From: Orthonyx spaldingii
Lineage: Eukaryota; Chordata; Aves; Passeriformes; Orthonychidae
Direction: 5' to 3'
NCBI GenBank assembly: GCA_013397795.1
Contig: VZTJ01003574.1
Location: 1,554,044 to 1,618,043, forward strand
DNA: 64,000 nucleotides
The position numbers were made by a program, and so were the translations under genes. Below, one piece after another: positions 25,701 through 37,900 of this stretch; within the stretch, counting starts at the first letter, position 1; each line of letters starts with the position of its first letter. Under the pieces are notes generated by a model, which was not told the DNA's origin, made no database searches, and saw only the letters and a program-made list of their open reading frames with translations.

Positions 25701-28200
25701 TGGGATCTTGGGTGTTGTTTAAATCTATTCCCCAGTTATCACTGAAGAATTTCCTTAGTAGTAACTCATTCTCATCTAAAGCATGATTACATCTGGGTAT
25801 TTGTTATCAATCTCTTTGACAGATTGATCTGTAGCCATGAAGTCTAGTAGTAAAATGAACTCTTACAAAGTAGTTTCTGCAGGTGTGTCTTGCTGAGGGC
25901 AGATTCTTGTTTTACTTCTGAATTTTTAATGGATTTTTGCTTGTCCTTGGGGTAGCAGTCTACTTAAAGACAACTGGAACGTTTTCCCTTTAGGCAGTGA
26001 TAGGAAATAAGATGTGGAGTGGATGGTGCCAGTAATAAAACCTACGTGTTGCTCAGAAGAAATGAAGGAAGTGCTAGGGTCGTGTATCACAAGACCCGGT
26101 CCTTGTGATTTCAGTTGGTTTGGAATCAAGTCCCAAATGGAAGGACCTGTGGAGATGGTGTGGGGAACCTGCTGAACCTGTCATGTGGGATGCTTGAAAT
26201 TTTTGGGGGCTTAGTGGGCTGTTTGTCATTTTTGCTGGATTTACTCCTGGGACATTAGACTCTGGGAAAACAAAAAGGATGGCACTTTGGGTTGAGGAGG
26301 GAACCATGGGCGGCCTTGATGAGATGGGAAGTCTTCATTTAAGAAGCTGACGTAACAAAATGTCACACCTTCCCAATTCAGGCTCCCAGGAATCAGCATA
26401 TGTCACTCTGCTAACACAGCGTTGCACCTCTCCCTTGATTGCTCACTGTGCTTGCTAAGCCCTGAATGGGAAAGAACTTACTCTTTTCTCTGTGGGAAGC
26501 TCTGTGAGAAGCGTTTAGCTCCTGAGGGATCCCCTGTGCAGGATGACTGTTCCCCAGGCATACTCTGTGTCATCATCCAGGAGCTCAGCAACAGCCCAGG
26601 GAGGAAGAGAGGCACTTTTTGGTGCAGTTTCCTTTATCTCTGGATTGCCTTATAAATTGGATAGCAAGGCTGAGTTAGTACCTGCCTTACAGAGATCATA
26701 ACATACTGAGCAGAAGGGCATTGTGTTTTAGGCAGGTTGATAGGGACATCCACAGGGAGGAAAAACCTGTCAGGCTTGATCTGCACTTCAGGAATATGGG
26801 AATTACCTGGGGGAGAGAGAGCAGTCTGTTCCCTGCTGAGGTCTCAGTGTAACAGGGGATGTGACAGGCCGAGTGTCCCAGCTGCTCTGCAGCAGCTTTG
26901 GCCATTACAGCAGAAACTGGGTGCAGTTGCAAGTTTTTTCACCGTGTAAGAGCACCCCGACAAACACGTGGACAAAAAAGCCCATCAGCACTGTGCCCCA
27001 CATCAGATTTGGGGGGAGAAATTTCTCCCATTCCCCCTGAAACCCAGTTTTGAAATGCTGGAGTGTTTCTGCTTGTGAACAGAAAGGGTGAAGCATAGTT
27101 GTGTGTTTGGTCACTGACTCCTCTCATTGGCTTGCAGTGTTGTAACAGCCTTGTATATATTAGATAGCTGCTGTCCCGCGGTGATGCTTCCAGCTGCACA
27201 GATTTTGGCCAATGAAGGACTGCCACCAGCCTGCTGAAGGTATATTTGACTTTTTTTTTTTTTTTCTTTCATTAAAAGAAAATCATTTATAAGTTCAACA
27301 GGAATTATCCTGTCTGCTTTATACTAACACTGATGCAGTGTAGCTGGCTGCCTGTTAGCTGGTCAGAGCCAACCAATCCATGTGAAACTGGGGAGCTTTG
27401 GATGGGTGTCAAAGCTGGATATGTAAGATACGTGTGTGGCTGAAGGCTGTGCTGGTGTGTGTCTGTATTTCTGGAAAAACAGCTGTATGTAATGGTCTTT
27501 GCAAAGTCTCTGTTCCTCTGTGTCTCCTGAGTTTGTGCTGAAACAAAACTGGTGCTGTGCTGGGGGTGATGGCTTTTAGAGTAGTTATAGGTGGGGGCCT
27601 CACAGCCCTGTCTCTGCACCTTCTTCAGGGGGAGTAAGGACTAATCTGATCTCTCCACCTCTCACTATTGCCATATGTAGAAAATGCAGATGCCAATCTT
27701 AAGACGGGATCATTTAAACGAATTCCTGTTTGTCACTTTGAGCTAGAGCAGTAACCTGCCAGTTGCAATAGAGAGGGTTTGGATTTAGGTTTTTCCCTGG
27801 TAATTATTGCCCGTTGTGTGTGTAGAGGTCAGATGCTATGGGTTTTGTCAAAGTAAGTAGCTGAGAATGCAGGGCTGAAAAGTATATCCCATGACTTAGT
27901 GGAAGGAGAATTGCTTTAGAGAAATTGAAGTAATAGGTTAATGATGAAATATAACTTGTTGGTGTTTAATATCTAGAAAGAAATGGGGATATTTAGTTCT
28001 GAGTGTGGACTCACGCCTCCCAATGTTTTTTTTTTCCATTTGGAGGAGAAAATAACTCAGGGCTGGTAGATAGACTTTTCTCCCTTGTAGCTTTCTGTAA
28101 CCTCTGGCTCTACTTTGTATTCTTAAAAGCCAAGTGCTGATGTATTTTAGTTCTGTGGAGCTTTGCTATCTCCTGGCACGGCGATCCCGGTGTCACTTGG
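16700..28200. other. Intergenic DNA with one CR1 fragment, no gene recognised
   Basis: A/T-rich DNA with many poly-T runs and short spurious frames, the longest free of N being 119-122 aa. I found no splice-flanked conserved exon on either strand. The CR1 copy near 19.5-19.9 kb is the only mobile element I can name. Confidence 0.5.
19542..19892 (-). mobile_element. CR1 LINE 3' fragment
   Basis: Read on the - strand, this matches the well-known 3' part of avian CR1 retrotransposons. It begins with GGAGAAGAGAAGGCTC, continues through GGTTGCCCAGAGAAGCTGTGG and the GGAAGTGTCCAAGGCCAGGC block, and ends with TCCCTTCCAACCCAAAGCAT. It is 5'-truncated, as most CR1 copies are, and carries many substitutions. 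The terminal octamer repeat has decayed. It is non-coding now and is the main evidence for a bird (or other sauropsid) source. Confidence 0.9.
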
Positions 28201-28404
28201 CTGTGACAACACCTTTCTGAAGGGTAACAGGGGAACTCATTTTTCCAGGAATTTTCCCTGTTTGGGCAGGGGCGGCTCGGTGAACTTCGAGCAGTTCTCA
28301 GCGCCGAAGCGTCGGCGCGGGGAGGGCCAGCGCCGTGTCCCCCTCGCGGTGTCCCCAAGGTGTCCCCGGAACTGTGCCGGGGGCGGGGCCTTTACCCGCG
28401 GCAG

Positions 28405-28418
28405 CCACGAGGGGGCGC
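28405..28418 (+). promoter_or_regulatory. CTCF-like site, + orientation
   Basis: CCACGAGGGGGCGC fits the core CTCF consensus CCASYAGRKGGCRS at all but one position (G where C/T is expected at position 5). It lies in CpG-rich DNA. Binding is inferred from the motif only. Confidence 0.55.
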
Positions 28419-28445
28419 CCGCGCGGTGTCCGCGGAGGGACCAGG

Positions 28446-28459
28446 GCGCCCCCTGGCGG
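28446..28459 (-). promoter_or_regulatory. CTCF-like site, - orientation
   Basis: The - strand reads CCGCCAGGGGGCGC, matching the CTCF core at 13 of 14 positions, including the invariant AGGGGGC. It lies 27 bases from the + oriented site and faces it. Binding is inferred from the motif only. Confidence 0.6.
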
Positions 28460-28491
28460 CGCGGGCGGTCCCGGCACCCACGGGAGCCTGA

Positions 28492-28543
28492 GGGGTGTCC
28501 CCGGGGTGTCCCCGGGGTGTCCGCGGTGCCCCCGGGGTGTCCC
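28492..28543 (+). repeat. 11-bp GC minisatellite
   Basis: About five units of GGGGTGTCCCC, two of them exact, then shortened and mutated copies. Each unit is itself nearly self-complementary, so both hairpins and G-rich structures are possible. Related GGTGTCCCC words also occur upstream at 28347-28371. Confidence 0.8.
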
Positions 28544-28599
28544 GTGTCTCATTGTGGTGCCGCAGATCCCTCCTGGATCTCAGCGCTCTGCACAAACTC

Positions 28600-31130
28600 C
28601 TGTGGGTGGGTTTGTCGTCAGCTGTGTCTGCTCGCTGTGCTGAGGGTGTGGGCACCTGCAAGACTGGAAAGTTTTCTTTCCCTGTTCCTTGTGAGCTGCC
28701 GGAGAGGTGGTGGAAGGATGGGAGGAAGAGATGTTGGATGTTTTATGGGCTGTCAGACTAAAAAGTGGTATCTTTACTAGGGAAATGAGATACATGGAAG
28801 TTACTTGCACGTATGGTACACCTTGGGTTATGTGGCTGCCACACGATACAGCGTGTTTACAGATACAAGTTGGGTTTCTGAAGGATCAAGCGGAAACCTT
28901 GGTTCAGTCTCTTATTTCTCCCTGCCTCTAAATAATTTAATCATTAAATCCTAAGTTTCCTTTCTTGACAGTCAGTTGTTTCCAAAGAGTGAGTGTAACT
29001 TTGTCACTTGGATATCAAGCACATTATTTCCATGCAGCAGCTCATTTTCCAAGACTGCCCTTCCCCTTGTCATTTTGCCTCTGGAGAGAGGTGGTTTCTC
29101 AGGTAAGCTCTCTGCTCAGCAGGGCCCTGAGAGCAGATGCTTTGTGTAAAATCCTTCCCAGGAGTAAAGGCTCGTTCATGGTTTCCCTGTAGGAAACAAA
29201 GCTGGGTCTCCAGCTCTTCACCTGCAGGCATCAGCTCTGCTCCTCCAGCCTTTGCATTAAGACAGCAGCTGATGATAATGAGATTGTGCAGAAGGTGATC
29301 TCTGTTGTTTATTGGGAACCTCGTGAGCAACACTTGTTCTGTCTTTTCCTAGGAATTGAATGTGGTGCCCTTGTAAACTATGTTTTGAAATGAGGCCTCA
29401 GGAGTGGCACAAGATTTCTGTGTTTGTTTTCTCTTTGTCCGTGGTCAAATAGCTCATTACTGCACTGAGGTTTAAAAACAAACCACAAAACAATTAACCC
29501 TTGAATAAGTTTGATCAACAACATAATCACATAAGCTTGTCATCAACCAAGCTGAACCCTTTGCCTCACTAAAACAAAGGCTGGCAGGTGTCTCTGCACA
29601 CCTCTAATGTTATTACAGACACCTGGACAAACCCTTAACTGAAGTTTCGTGCAGGTGCCACTGGTTTAAATCTGCCTGAGCAGAAGAGAATTAATTAACT
29701 GGCACTGTGCCTGGTGCTTTGAGGACGAGACTTAGAAATGTGATTATGCACTCTACAGACTTCTGAAAAATGCTATTCTTGTATGAACAACATCAGGTCA
29801 GTGTTCTTGGCTTGAGGCAGGTGTGTGAGTGGACTTCTAGTTCTTGTGCAGGGTGTGGATTTGCAGAAAGGAAGTACAAACTTTGTTTTGAGAGACTGGA
29901 AGGATTTAATACGTTTTCTTAATATATGTAACACGAGCCTGAGAAGCGTGGTTTATAAATTGGCATTCCTATTAATCTGTTATTTCTGTTAATGTTACAT
30001 CTGTTGTGGACTCTTCTGGCTTCACTGGAGGCATTGTGAGGAAAGCTGGAGGATCTCGGTGTCGGTGTGCCTTGCTGTGATCGCAGGAGGGCGAGGTGGG
30101 GACGTCCTGATGGTGGACTCTACCCCACAGTCCGTCTGTCATCTGTGTGGTGTAACATTCTGTGTGTGCACAGGAGACAGACTTCTGGCATGGACCTGGG
30201 ACAGAGATTGAACTGTTCCTGCTCACACCTCTTTTGGCAGCTGTTGGAAGTAAACACGCAGTTGACAGAAGAAACCAAGAAGCTTTTAAGCATTCAAAAC
30301 CTCCCTCTCTCTGCTTCTAGTTTTCTGACCCTTGCAGTGTAACTCCTGTAGCCCCTCTGCCCCTCCCCACGTCAGCTATCAACTCAAAATCAGGAAGAAA
30401 ATCTTGGGTAAAAATATAGTGTGGGCACCTACAGTGGAAAACTGTAATCTGTCTTGGAGAGAAGGAAATAACTTGGGAGGGAGGGAAAAGCAGGTCAAGC
30501 AAATGTGGTTTTGGAAAAACAGTGCTGATTCTCCCAGAGGTGTTTTGCCAAATGTCTCCGAGAACTGATTTTTTGTTATTTAGAAAGATACATTTTAGCT
30601 TGTAATAGAACAGAAAAACTAAAAATGATCCTCAGGTGATCAGAGTCTGGTTAGTATTAAAAAAGGAAGTATGTACTGGCCTTCACTTGTGTTTAGGCCA
30701 GTGTCATAATAACGGAGTGATTAATAATGAAAGTGTGTATTGCACTTCACTACTATATTTTCAATGCATTGCATTTCTTTGCTGTAAAATACATAACTGG
30801 AGAGGTGTACATATGTGTGAAATACTGAGCTTTTTTAGGACTTCGTTCAGGCCAGTTAATGAAGTGGGTTTCCCCAAGCTGTAAAGCTGATAAAGGTGAT
30901 GTGGAAAGATGACAGCTGGGTGTCGTGTTTAGTCAAACTACTGCTCTTGCTGCAGCTTCCCAGGGCCTTTTGTCAACAGCTTCTTTTTTTGCGAGCCGAA
31001 TGGGATGTAAGAAACCTATGGTTTATTTACGCTTTTCTGCATCGCTATTAATTTGGCCTTCAGGCCAAAACAGAGCTTAATTGGAAAAACGCATCGCTCA
31101 ATGCATGACTTAAAACACTCTGCACGCTTC
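28600..31130. other. Intergenic DNA before the PFKFB4 promoter
   Basis: A/T-rich sequence with short frames only. I see no exon, RNA gene or identifiable repeat here. Confidence 0.5.
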
Positions 31131-31199
31131 CTGGGCGTGCTATTTTTAGGTTTTGGGGTTGGTTTATTTAAAAAAAAGAAAAAAAAAAAAAGACGTTTC

Positions 31200-31900
31200 A
31201 GAGGCAGCGTGGTGTTCCTGCAGCCAGAGCAGCGCGGCAGCAGCAGAGAGCGGAGTCACCTGCTCGCAGCGCGACCCTTGCCACGGCCGGGTCCTTCCCG
31301 CGAGGGTCGGGCGGCTTTCCCCGTCCGTGGGGCACCGAGGGGCTGCGTCTTCCCCTGTCCCTGGGGGGGCTGCGGTTCTCCCCGTGCCTGGGGCACCGCG
31401 GGGCTGCGGCTTCCCCCGCCGGCCCTGCCCCGGGGGCGGCCCCGCCGCGCCCNNNNNNNNNNNNNNNNNNNNNNNNNNNNNNNNNNNNNNNNNNNNNNNN
31501 NNNNNNNNNNNNNNNNNNNNNNNNNNNNNNNNNNNNNNNNNNNNNNNNNNNNNNNNNNNNNNNNNNNNNNNNGGAGCCGGGAGCGGCCGAGGATGGCGGC
31601 GGCTGCGGCGGCTCCGGCGGCGCGGGAGCTCACGCAGAACCCGCTGCAGAAGACGTGGGAGCCCTACGACAACGGGCTGCCCGCGGGGCACAGCGCGCAG
31701 CGCGGCGGTGAGCGGGCAGGGCTGGGCAGGGCAGCCCACGGGACCCCCGGGCCGGGGTCGGGGTGAGGGGGATGGAGCCGAGCCCGAGCGCTCCGGGCCG
31801 GGCACTGCCGGGACTGCGGCGGGCGCGGGTCCCCCGTGGAGGGGCGAACCCCCCGGAGGTGCTGGCGCAGTGCCCAGCGGAAGGCAGGGACTCTCGGCCG
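31200..31900 (+). promoter_or_regulatory. PFKFB4: PFKFB4 CpG-island promoter and 5'UTR
   Basis: The DNA becomes CpG-rich at about 31.2 kb, directly before PFKFB4 exon 1, and stays so into intron 1. There is no TATA box in the visible part. Two GCGTG hypoxia-response cores are seen (31135-31139, just upstream, and near 31207). PFKFB4 is known to be HIF-inducible in mammals, but a five-base core is weak evidence. A 120-base gap hides the region just before the first exon. Confidence 0.6.
31453..31572. other. Assembly gap (120 N)
   Basis: A run of N ending 20 bases before the PFKFB4 start codon. It probably hides most of the 5'UTR and the core promoter. Confidence 0.99.
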
Positions 31901-34900
31901 GAATGGATATGTTTTCTGGTGGCTTTTGTTGGTGTTCTGCGGGTTTGTTTGGGTTTTTGTATTTATTAGGCGCTGTGGTGTCGGGGAGCGTTTATGTTCA
32001 GTGTGTTCGTCTTGGAGAGAGGCCTAAAAATGTCACTGTGTTCTTGTTTTGGTTGTTGTGTTCCTTTTGTGTTTTTTTTTTTTCCTTTAAGGCCAATGCT
32101 GTATCAGCCCATCTGTTCTGTGCGTTAATGACTTCCCATATTTTGAGGTGCAGCCAACCAAGTTGTCAGCCTCCTGAGACTTCGACTGTGGCGTTTGTAC
32201 ACCATAGTTCATTAACAAACTTTGCCTCACAGGTTGTTTTTTTCCCCCTCTTTCTTTCATTTTCACCCCTTACTTAAGTAACTGAGGTGCAGTACACGGC
32301 AGTTTTGCAGACAAAAGGGGCTTTGTCGTGTGGAATTGTTTGTATTTGTCATGCAAAGAGGCTGTGCTGACAGAGCTGAGGCTCTGCCGGTGTAGCAGGA
32401 GTCCATGGGCTGCAGCCTTGGCTCTCTCTGCTTTTGCTTTGGTCCAGCCCTTGCTAAAAAAGAAAGCAAAAAAACCTCCAACCACCCCAAACTCTCTTGT
32501 TGTGTGCTGGGCCAGCAGGCAGGAGTGTGTTTCTGTGGGAACTGAGTTACTGCAGCATCTGAAACGTGGTAGGTTGAGATGAGTGCTGAAATAGGAAGAG
32601 GGTCAGGAAATGTGTAGAAGTGCTTTTGTAAACATGCTAAGAAGACAGCTTCATTTTAGCCTTAATGTGGCATCTCTTTTCCAAACAGAGGAATATCTGT
32701 TATAGCTCTGTCACAGATATTGTTTTACAAAAAAATCCCTCAAACCCCAACCAAACCCAAGAACAAATTGCATGTGGGGCATGTGCAATTTGGTGATGTA
32801 CAGAATTATTTAGCTTCACTTGACTATAACTTAAAAATTATTTCACATGTAGGTTGTTGTTTTTTTTTTTTTAGAACTCTATAAGTTTAATGCCAAGACC
32901 CCTTATAAATGAAAAAAAGCTTTTGCTAGAAAAAGAGAACTGCAATTTTTTTTCTTTTAATCCTTTTGCAGCCCTACCCATAATAAGTCTGCAGTTATTT
33001 ATGATACATAGGAATTACAAACAACCTGGAAAGGACCAGGAGTTACTCATCCTTGATAAAACCATCTATCTCGTTTCAGCAAACTGAAAACACTATGTAA
33101 TTTTTTTCACGCAAGGGTGTTTCAGAGTCCTTTATGCCAAGATTTCCATGTATCTTGCTCTGCCCTGTTTTCTGGTGAGGCAGTGTGACCTGTGGGTGCT
33201 GTGGCAGCTCAGGATGGGCTGCCCAGACTGGGTGAATTGGGGCTGTGTTGGGTTGAGCAGTTCCAGCTCTCTGCTGCTTCAGGTAACTGTGTCAGATGTT
33301 ACTGTTCCAAAAATACCAGCTCGAGGTGGAAGTGGTTTTTTTGTCCTCAAGTGTAGCTTTGCAGTGGAAGAAATCAAGTTAGTCACTCTGTGTTCTGAGT
33401 TTCTTGGCTAAACAAGATGAACTCTTTCAGTCACCTTTGGTTGGGATTTTTTATTTTCTCCTTCATACTGCTGACCTTTATCTGCACTACCTTTAGTCTT
33501 TATCCTTATAGAAGGTGGATGAGCAAAATCGTACACGCTTCCAGTTGAGGACTTGGCAGATTTGTTAGAAAAGGACTTACCTGTGTTAACTGTTTTTAGT
33601 GTGGTTTTCTAAAAGTTGCAGCAACTGCAGCTCTCTGGGGAAGAAGAAATCTGTTAAGCTGTGCCAGGGTTTAGCTGTCACAGGGCTTTGAAGAGCCAGT
33701 TCTTTCAGTCTGTGCATTGCAAGGCCTTCGAGGAGGAGTTATGTCTGTGTGCAGCCTACAGAGCAGGCAGCTCTTCCAGCTGGTGGCACTGGAACAGCCA
33801 AGGTAGCTGTTCTGATGACCTTCCAAAGTCACTCCTGAAGGCAGCAGAAGTGCATATTGTTATTAATAGCTGTGGCTTGCCTTTTGTGGTCGCTTGTGAA
33901 AGAGTTTTGTCTGTGAATAGGTTGAATTGAAGCTGTTCTTGGCATTGGATATTCCAATTGCTTTAAGCTCCGAATCAGATAATGGGCTGTAAACGTGGAC
34001 ATGAAAAATAAATAGCCAAGTAGGCCCTAGTGAAAGTTGTTTGGAGAGGCCAGCAGAGGATGTTTATAGTGAGAGATTAATAATCAACTTCCTGTGGTTA
34101 ACCGTTCCCCCCCACTGCAGTTAAATGCTTTGTTTCTCTACAACTGCAGGAATTTGGTCATTCTAGTAATTGTCATTTGCTGTTGGTACAGCAGTAGAAA
34201 CGTACATCCAAGAAAAAAACTATGAAATTATTATCTCTGCTCTAAAGAACTCTACCCTTTGAGCACGTGCTGCTTGTGTGCATTTATGCCCCTAATCCTA
34301 GGAACTGAAAATAGGAGAGCGAATGAGGCAAGGATAGTGCCTGAGGAGCAGGACGTGTGGTGGGATCTTTGCTGTTGGCATCAGAGCTGTAGGAAGAAAA
34401 TGGTTGCCCTAAGGAAGTGGATGACAGAGCGGCTCGGAGCAGCTGGTGGCACAAGGGGACAAATGTGAATTCTGAATCCCTTGTACCAAGGTGATGTTAA
34501 AAACTGGTGGTTTGGACAAAAAGAGGAGAGATGAATCAGAAGATAATGGACTTCTTTGGGTCTAGGAGCAGATGCTTTTCAGGAAGGAGAGCAGAATGGG
34601 GAACTGGTCCCTGTGGGATGCAAAGAAGGGAGACTGGTTGTTGTCATTGATCAAAAGGATACGATGGATTAGCAATGGTTAAATTGGATAAGTGGAGGGT
34701 AAAACAGGTAGGGCTAACCTTATTTGGAAGGGTGGTTGTGTTGCCTTATAGTCAGAGATACTTGTGTATGAGCCTCTAAATAGTACAGGATTTTTGGAGA
34801 ATGGGCCTTGAATTGAAGGCCATAGAAACTGCAAGAATACTTTGTAAACTTCAGATCTCTATAACAGTAACAGATCGATACCAAAAACATCCGTCCTTAA

Positions 34901-37900
34901 CACATATAAGGAAAAAACAAAATCTAATTCTGGGTGAAAGGAAAGGACAGCTGATAATTTGTTTGGTAGTAAGTGAACCTGGAAAATATCAACTCTTGGC
35001 TCTGATTTCACAAGACCCATGAGAGTTTTGAGGGCTGATGAATTGCAGCTGATCTAGATTGTTCCATGTTCCAGTTTGGTTTCACAACCTTCTTTTGCAT
35101 TTGCATTATTTCACAATAGAGTCTAAGAAGCAAGAAATAAGCATGTAATTTCTTCTTTCTTTGACTGTCCAGTCTTAAACTTCAGAAGGGTAGGCAGTCA
35201 ATTTTACTCTCAAGCTGCAACTTGCTGTATTGTTCTTCAATGTTTAAGAAATATTAAACTGGGATAATGACTTTGCTTCAGTTGCAGCACTTCATCACTT
35301 GGCCATTTTCCCTCTCTGGTATTTTGGGTGTGTTTGTTCCGTGTTCCCTCTTTTAGGCGATGCTGTTTATAAACATGCACTCTTAAATGCATATATTACA
35401 AGCATCTGTTTTAAAGAAAAAACTGACTAAAGTCTTAGAGCATCTTTAGCAAACGATGGTGTACAACCTGTAAGTTTTGTTTTGCTGTTCTGAGTGTTCC
35501 TCTAACAAAATTAGTGTTGATGGCACACCCATGGATGGGGCTGTCAGGAGCCCTTAGGAGTTACATATGCGAAGCAGTAGTAAAAAATAAGTTTGTTTTC
35601 TGAGGACTAGACCATGTAAAGATATTTCTGGAGGTAAACCAGACAATCCAGTGGTAAGGAGTGAGAGAAAGCTGCCCTTGGGAGACTGCCTTGGCTCTAA
35701 CTCACACACCTGCAACTACTTTTGTACTGGAAGGTTTTTCTAATATAAACTGAATGATGGTGAGGTGCTGTGAAAAGGGGAATTGAACACTGTGCCACTG
35801 GGAAACCGGGAGTTACATATATGTGACTTGTGGTATGTTTGGCTATTTTCATCATCTACCTCCTCATGTCAAACTTGCTTGCATTTCTTCAAGGGAAAAT
35901 GTAAGCATGAGACAATGACATTGAAAATACCTTCATGGGAATGAGTATTCCTCCCTGCTTGCAGTGAGTGTTGGCAACATTCCGGTGAGAAAGCTGTGTT
36001 TTAGATAAAGTGAAAGATAACTAATTTCTTTGGAGTATTTGATACATCCTTGGAACTTCGCATTTTGTTCTGGTCTTAACTTTTTTTACTCAGCTAATGA
36101 ACAGAATTAAGCCTTGTTAATTACACAGGATCATAAGGGAGGAAATAAAGTCTGCTGTGCTGAGTCTTACGTGTGTTGGGAATGCTACACTGAGGTGCAG
36201 AAGAAGTGAAATAGCTGCTTTGTGTGCTTTTATTTTTAGTCCTGCCGTTTAGCTGTGCATGTGCTGTTTTGGCCAGCACAGGTGGCTTTGGCTTCTACTC
36301 CCCAATGCACAGGTGTGTTTGTCACTAAGTGCCACCTGTGCAGGCGGTAGGAGGCTGCAGCCGCCGGTGGCCATCTAATCCAGAATGCCCAAAGTTTTTT
36401 ATTGCTCTGAATTTTACACTGAACTGCCACCCTCTTGTTAAAGGCAAGCACTGAGGGGTGGCATGGGCTGTAGCACCGTGTGCTGTTCACAGGGCTGTGG
36501 CATTTTGTAAAAGCAGAGTATTTGGGATCATTTGGATCAGTGCTATTCCTCCTTTAGAGCAAAAGCACTCCTGGTCAGCCTGGTACCTGACCAGGATAGG
36601 ATGTCCAGTTGTTTGATTGGGATAATTCTCTTGGTTTCTGCTGTGTGGTTACCCACCAGAGTGATTGGAATAACAGCAGAGATGTGCCTGTTAATCTGGA
36701 CACATGGGGCTCTAGCAAAGGCAACTTTGCTGGTTTTGTACTTTCTTTGAAGAAATGTATGTAAAAATGCAGGGGACAGCAGACTGGCACTCTGAATGTC
36801 CCTCGTGCATGTTGTAGTTGCGTTGATCTGGTTTGCTGCTTGGTTAGAAAATCTCTTACAGGCTCATGTGGGCAGTAGGACTTAATTTAGAAATTTAGCT
36901 GTTGGTGTAATCTGTGAAGCAACCATTTTAAAAGTGGGTTGCAGGTCTCTTTGTGGCAGCTTCCCAGCCCTTAGTTTTTCCCCAGGTACAGGTTTATCAT
37001 TGTATTACCAAAAGACCAATGTTTTGTGAGAAGGTGAGAATGTATGGCTGACTCCAGCAGCAGAAAAAAAGCAGGTACTTTGGGAATAATGTTAGTTGGT
37101 AAATTCTGCCTGGAATGGGTAGAAAAACCTGTTACAGCACAGTTTCTTGCAGAGCAGGATGAGCTGGGGTTGTGTACAGAGCCTTTGTGTACAGATCCTG
37201 GTTTGTCTTTTACAGCTCTGACTTCACTGCTTGTATGGAAAAATTGTTCAAAAAATGAGGTAGCTATTTCAGGTGAAGGACCTTTAGAATAGGCTTTGAA
37301 GAAAAATGTCTTCTCTTAAAATTTCTAGGGGCTACGGGATTTCTCTCCTCTTGATATTTTATTTTACTGTCCTTAAAGCTGGAAGCAAAGCCGTTAAGCT
37401 TAATAAGCACTGTGCTCTTGGCACTCCATAGACTTTGTGTTTCCCCAGAGACCTCCTTCACCCTTTGGACAGGGGCTTCACAGCCTGAATTTATGACAAA
37501 GAGGAAAAGGGACAAGAAATTATTATCTATCTTGTTTATAGGCTTCTGCAGAGAGGAATTTACTTTGAGGGCTTTTGTCAATGTCCTTCCAGAGACTTGG
37601 TCATGTTTGGATGGATCTGTTTTGCTTTGCAGTTAGTTCCCTGTAGCTGTCATTACACAGAGTAGTTGACTGTTCCATGGGTTTGAGGTTGGGTACCATT
37701 TTACCTCCTCTCCCTCGTGAAAAGTGGTGTATTTTTAATGGTTTTGTCTTTCAATGTGTGTTTTAAGACAGCACATCTGCCTTTGCTAATCTGCTTGTTC
37801 TTTTTTGATCAGTTTTGTGAAGTATCCACACCAGATTTGTGCAAGTGACTTTGTGGGATGGGACTTTGTCAATCCAAAGTTTGGGAATCTTGAGCAGTCA

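Larger units (their letters stand above)
28270..28550. promoter_or_regulatory. Compact CpG-rich element 3 kb upstream of PFKFB4
   Basis: A sharply bounded GC/CpG-rich block in A/T-rich surroundings, about 3 kb before PFKFB4. It holds a GC box (GGGGCGGGGCC at 28379-28389), two opposed CTCF-like sites and an 11-bp minisatellite. It is not part of any exon I can define. It may be an insulator or an upstream alternative promoter. Confidence 0.5.

Noticed and set aside
31053..32277. Two + frames (237 and 374 aa) overlapping PFKFB4 exon 1
   Set aside because: They run through the gap, exon 1 and its splice donor. The first is in frame with the true start but its upstream part is promoter DNA.
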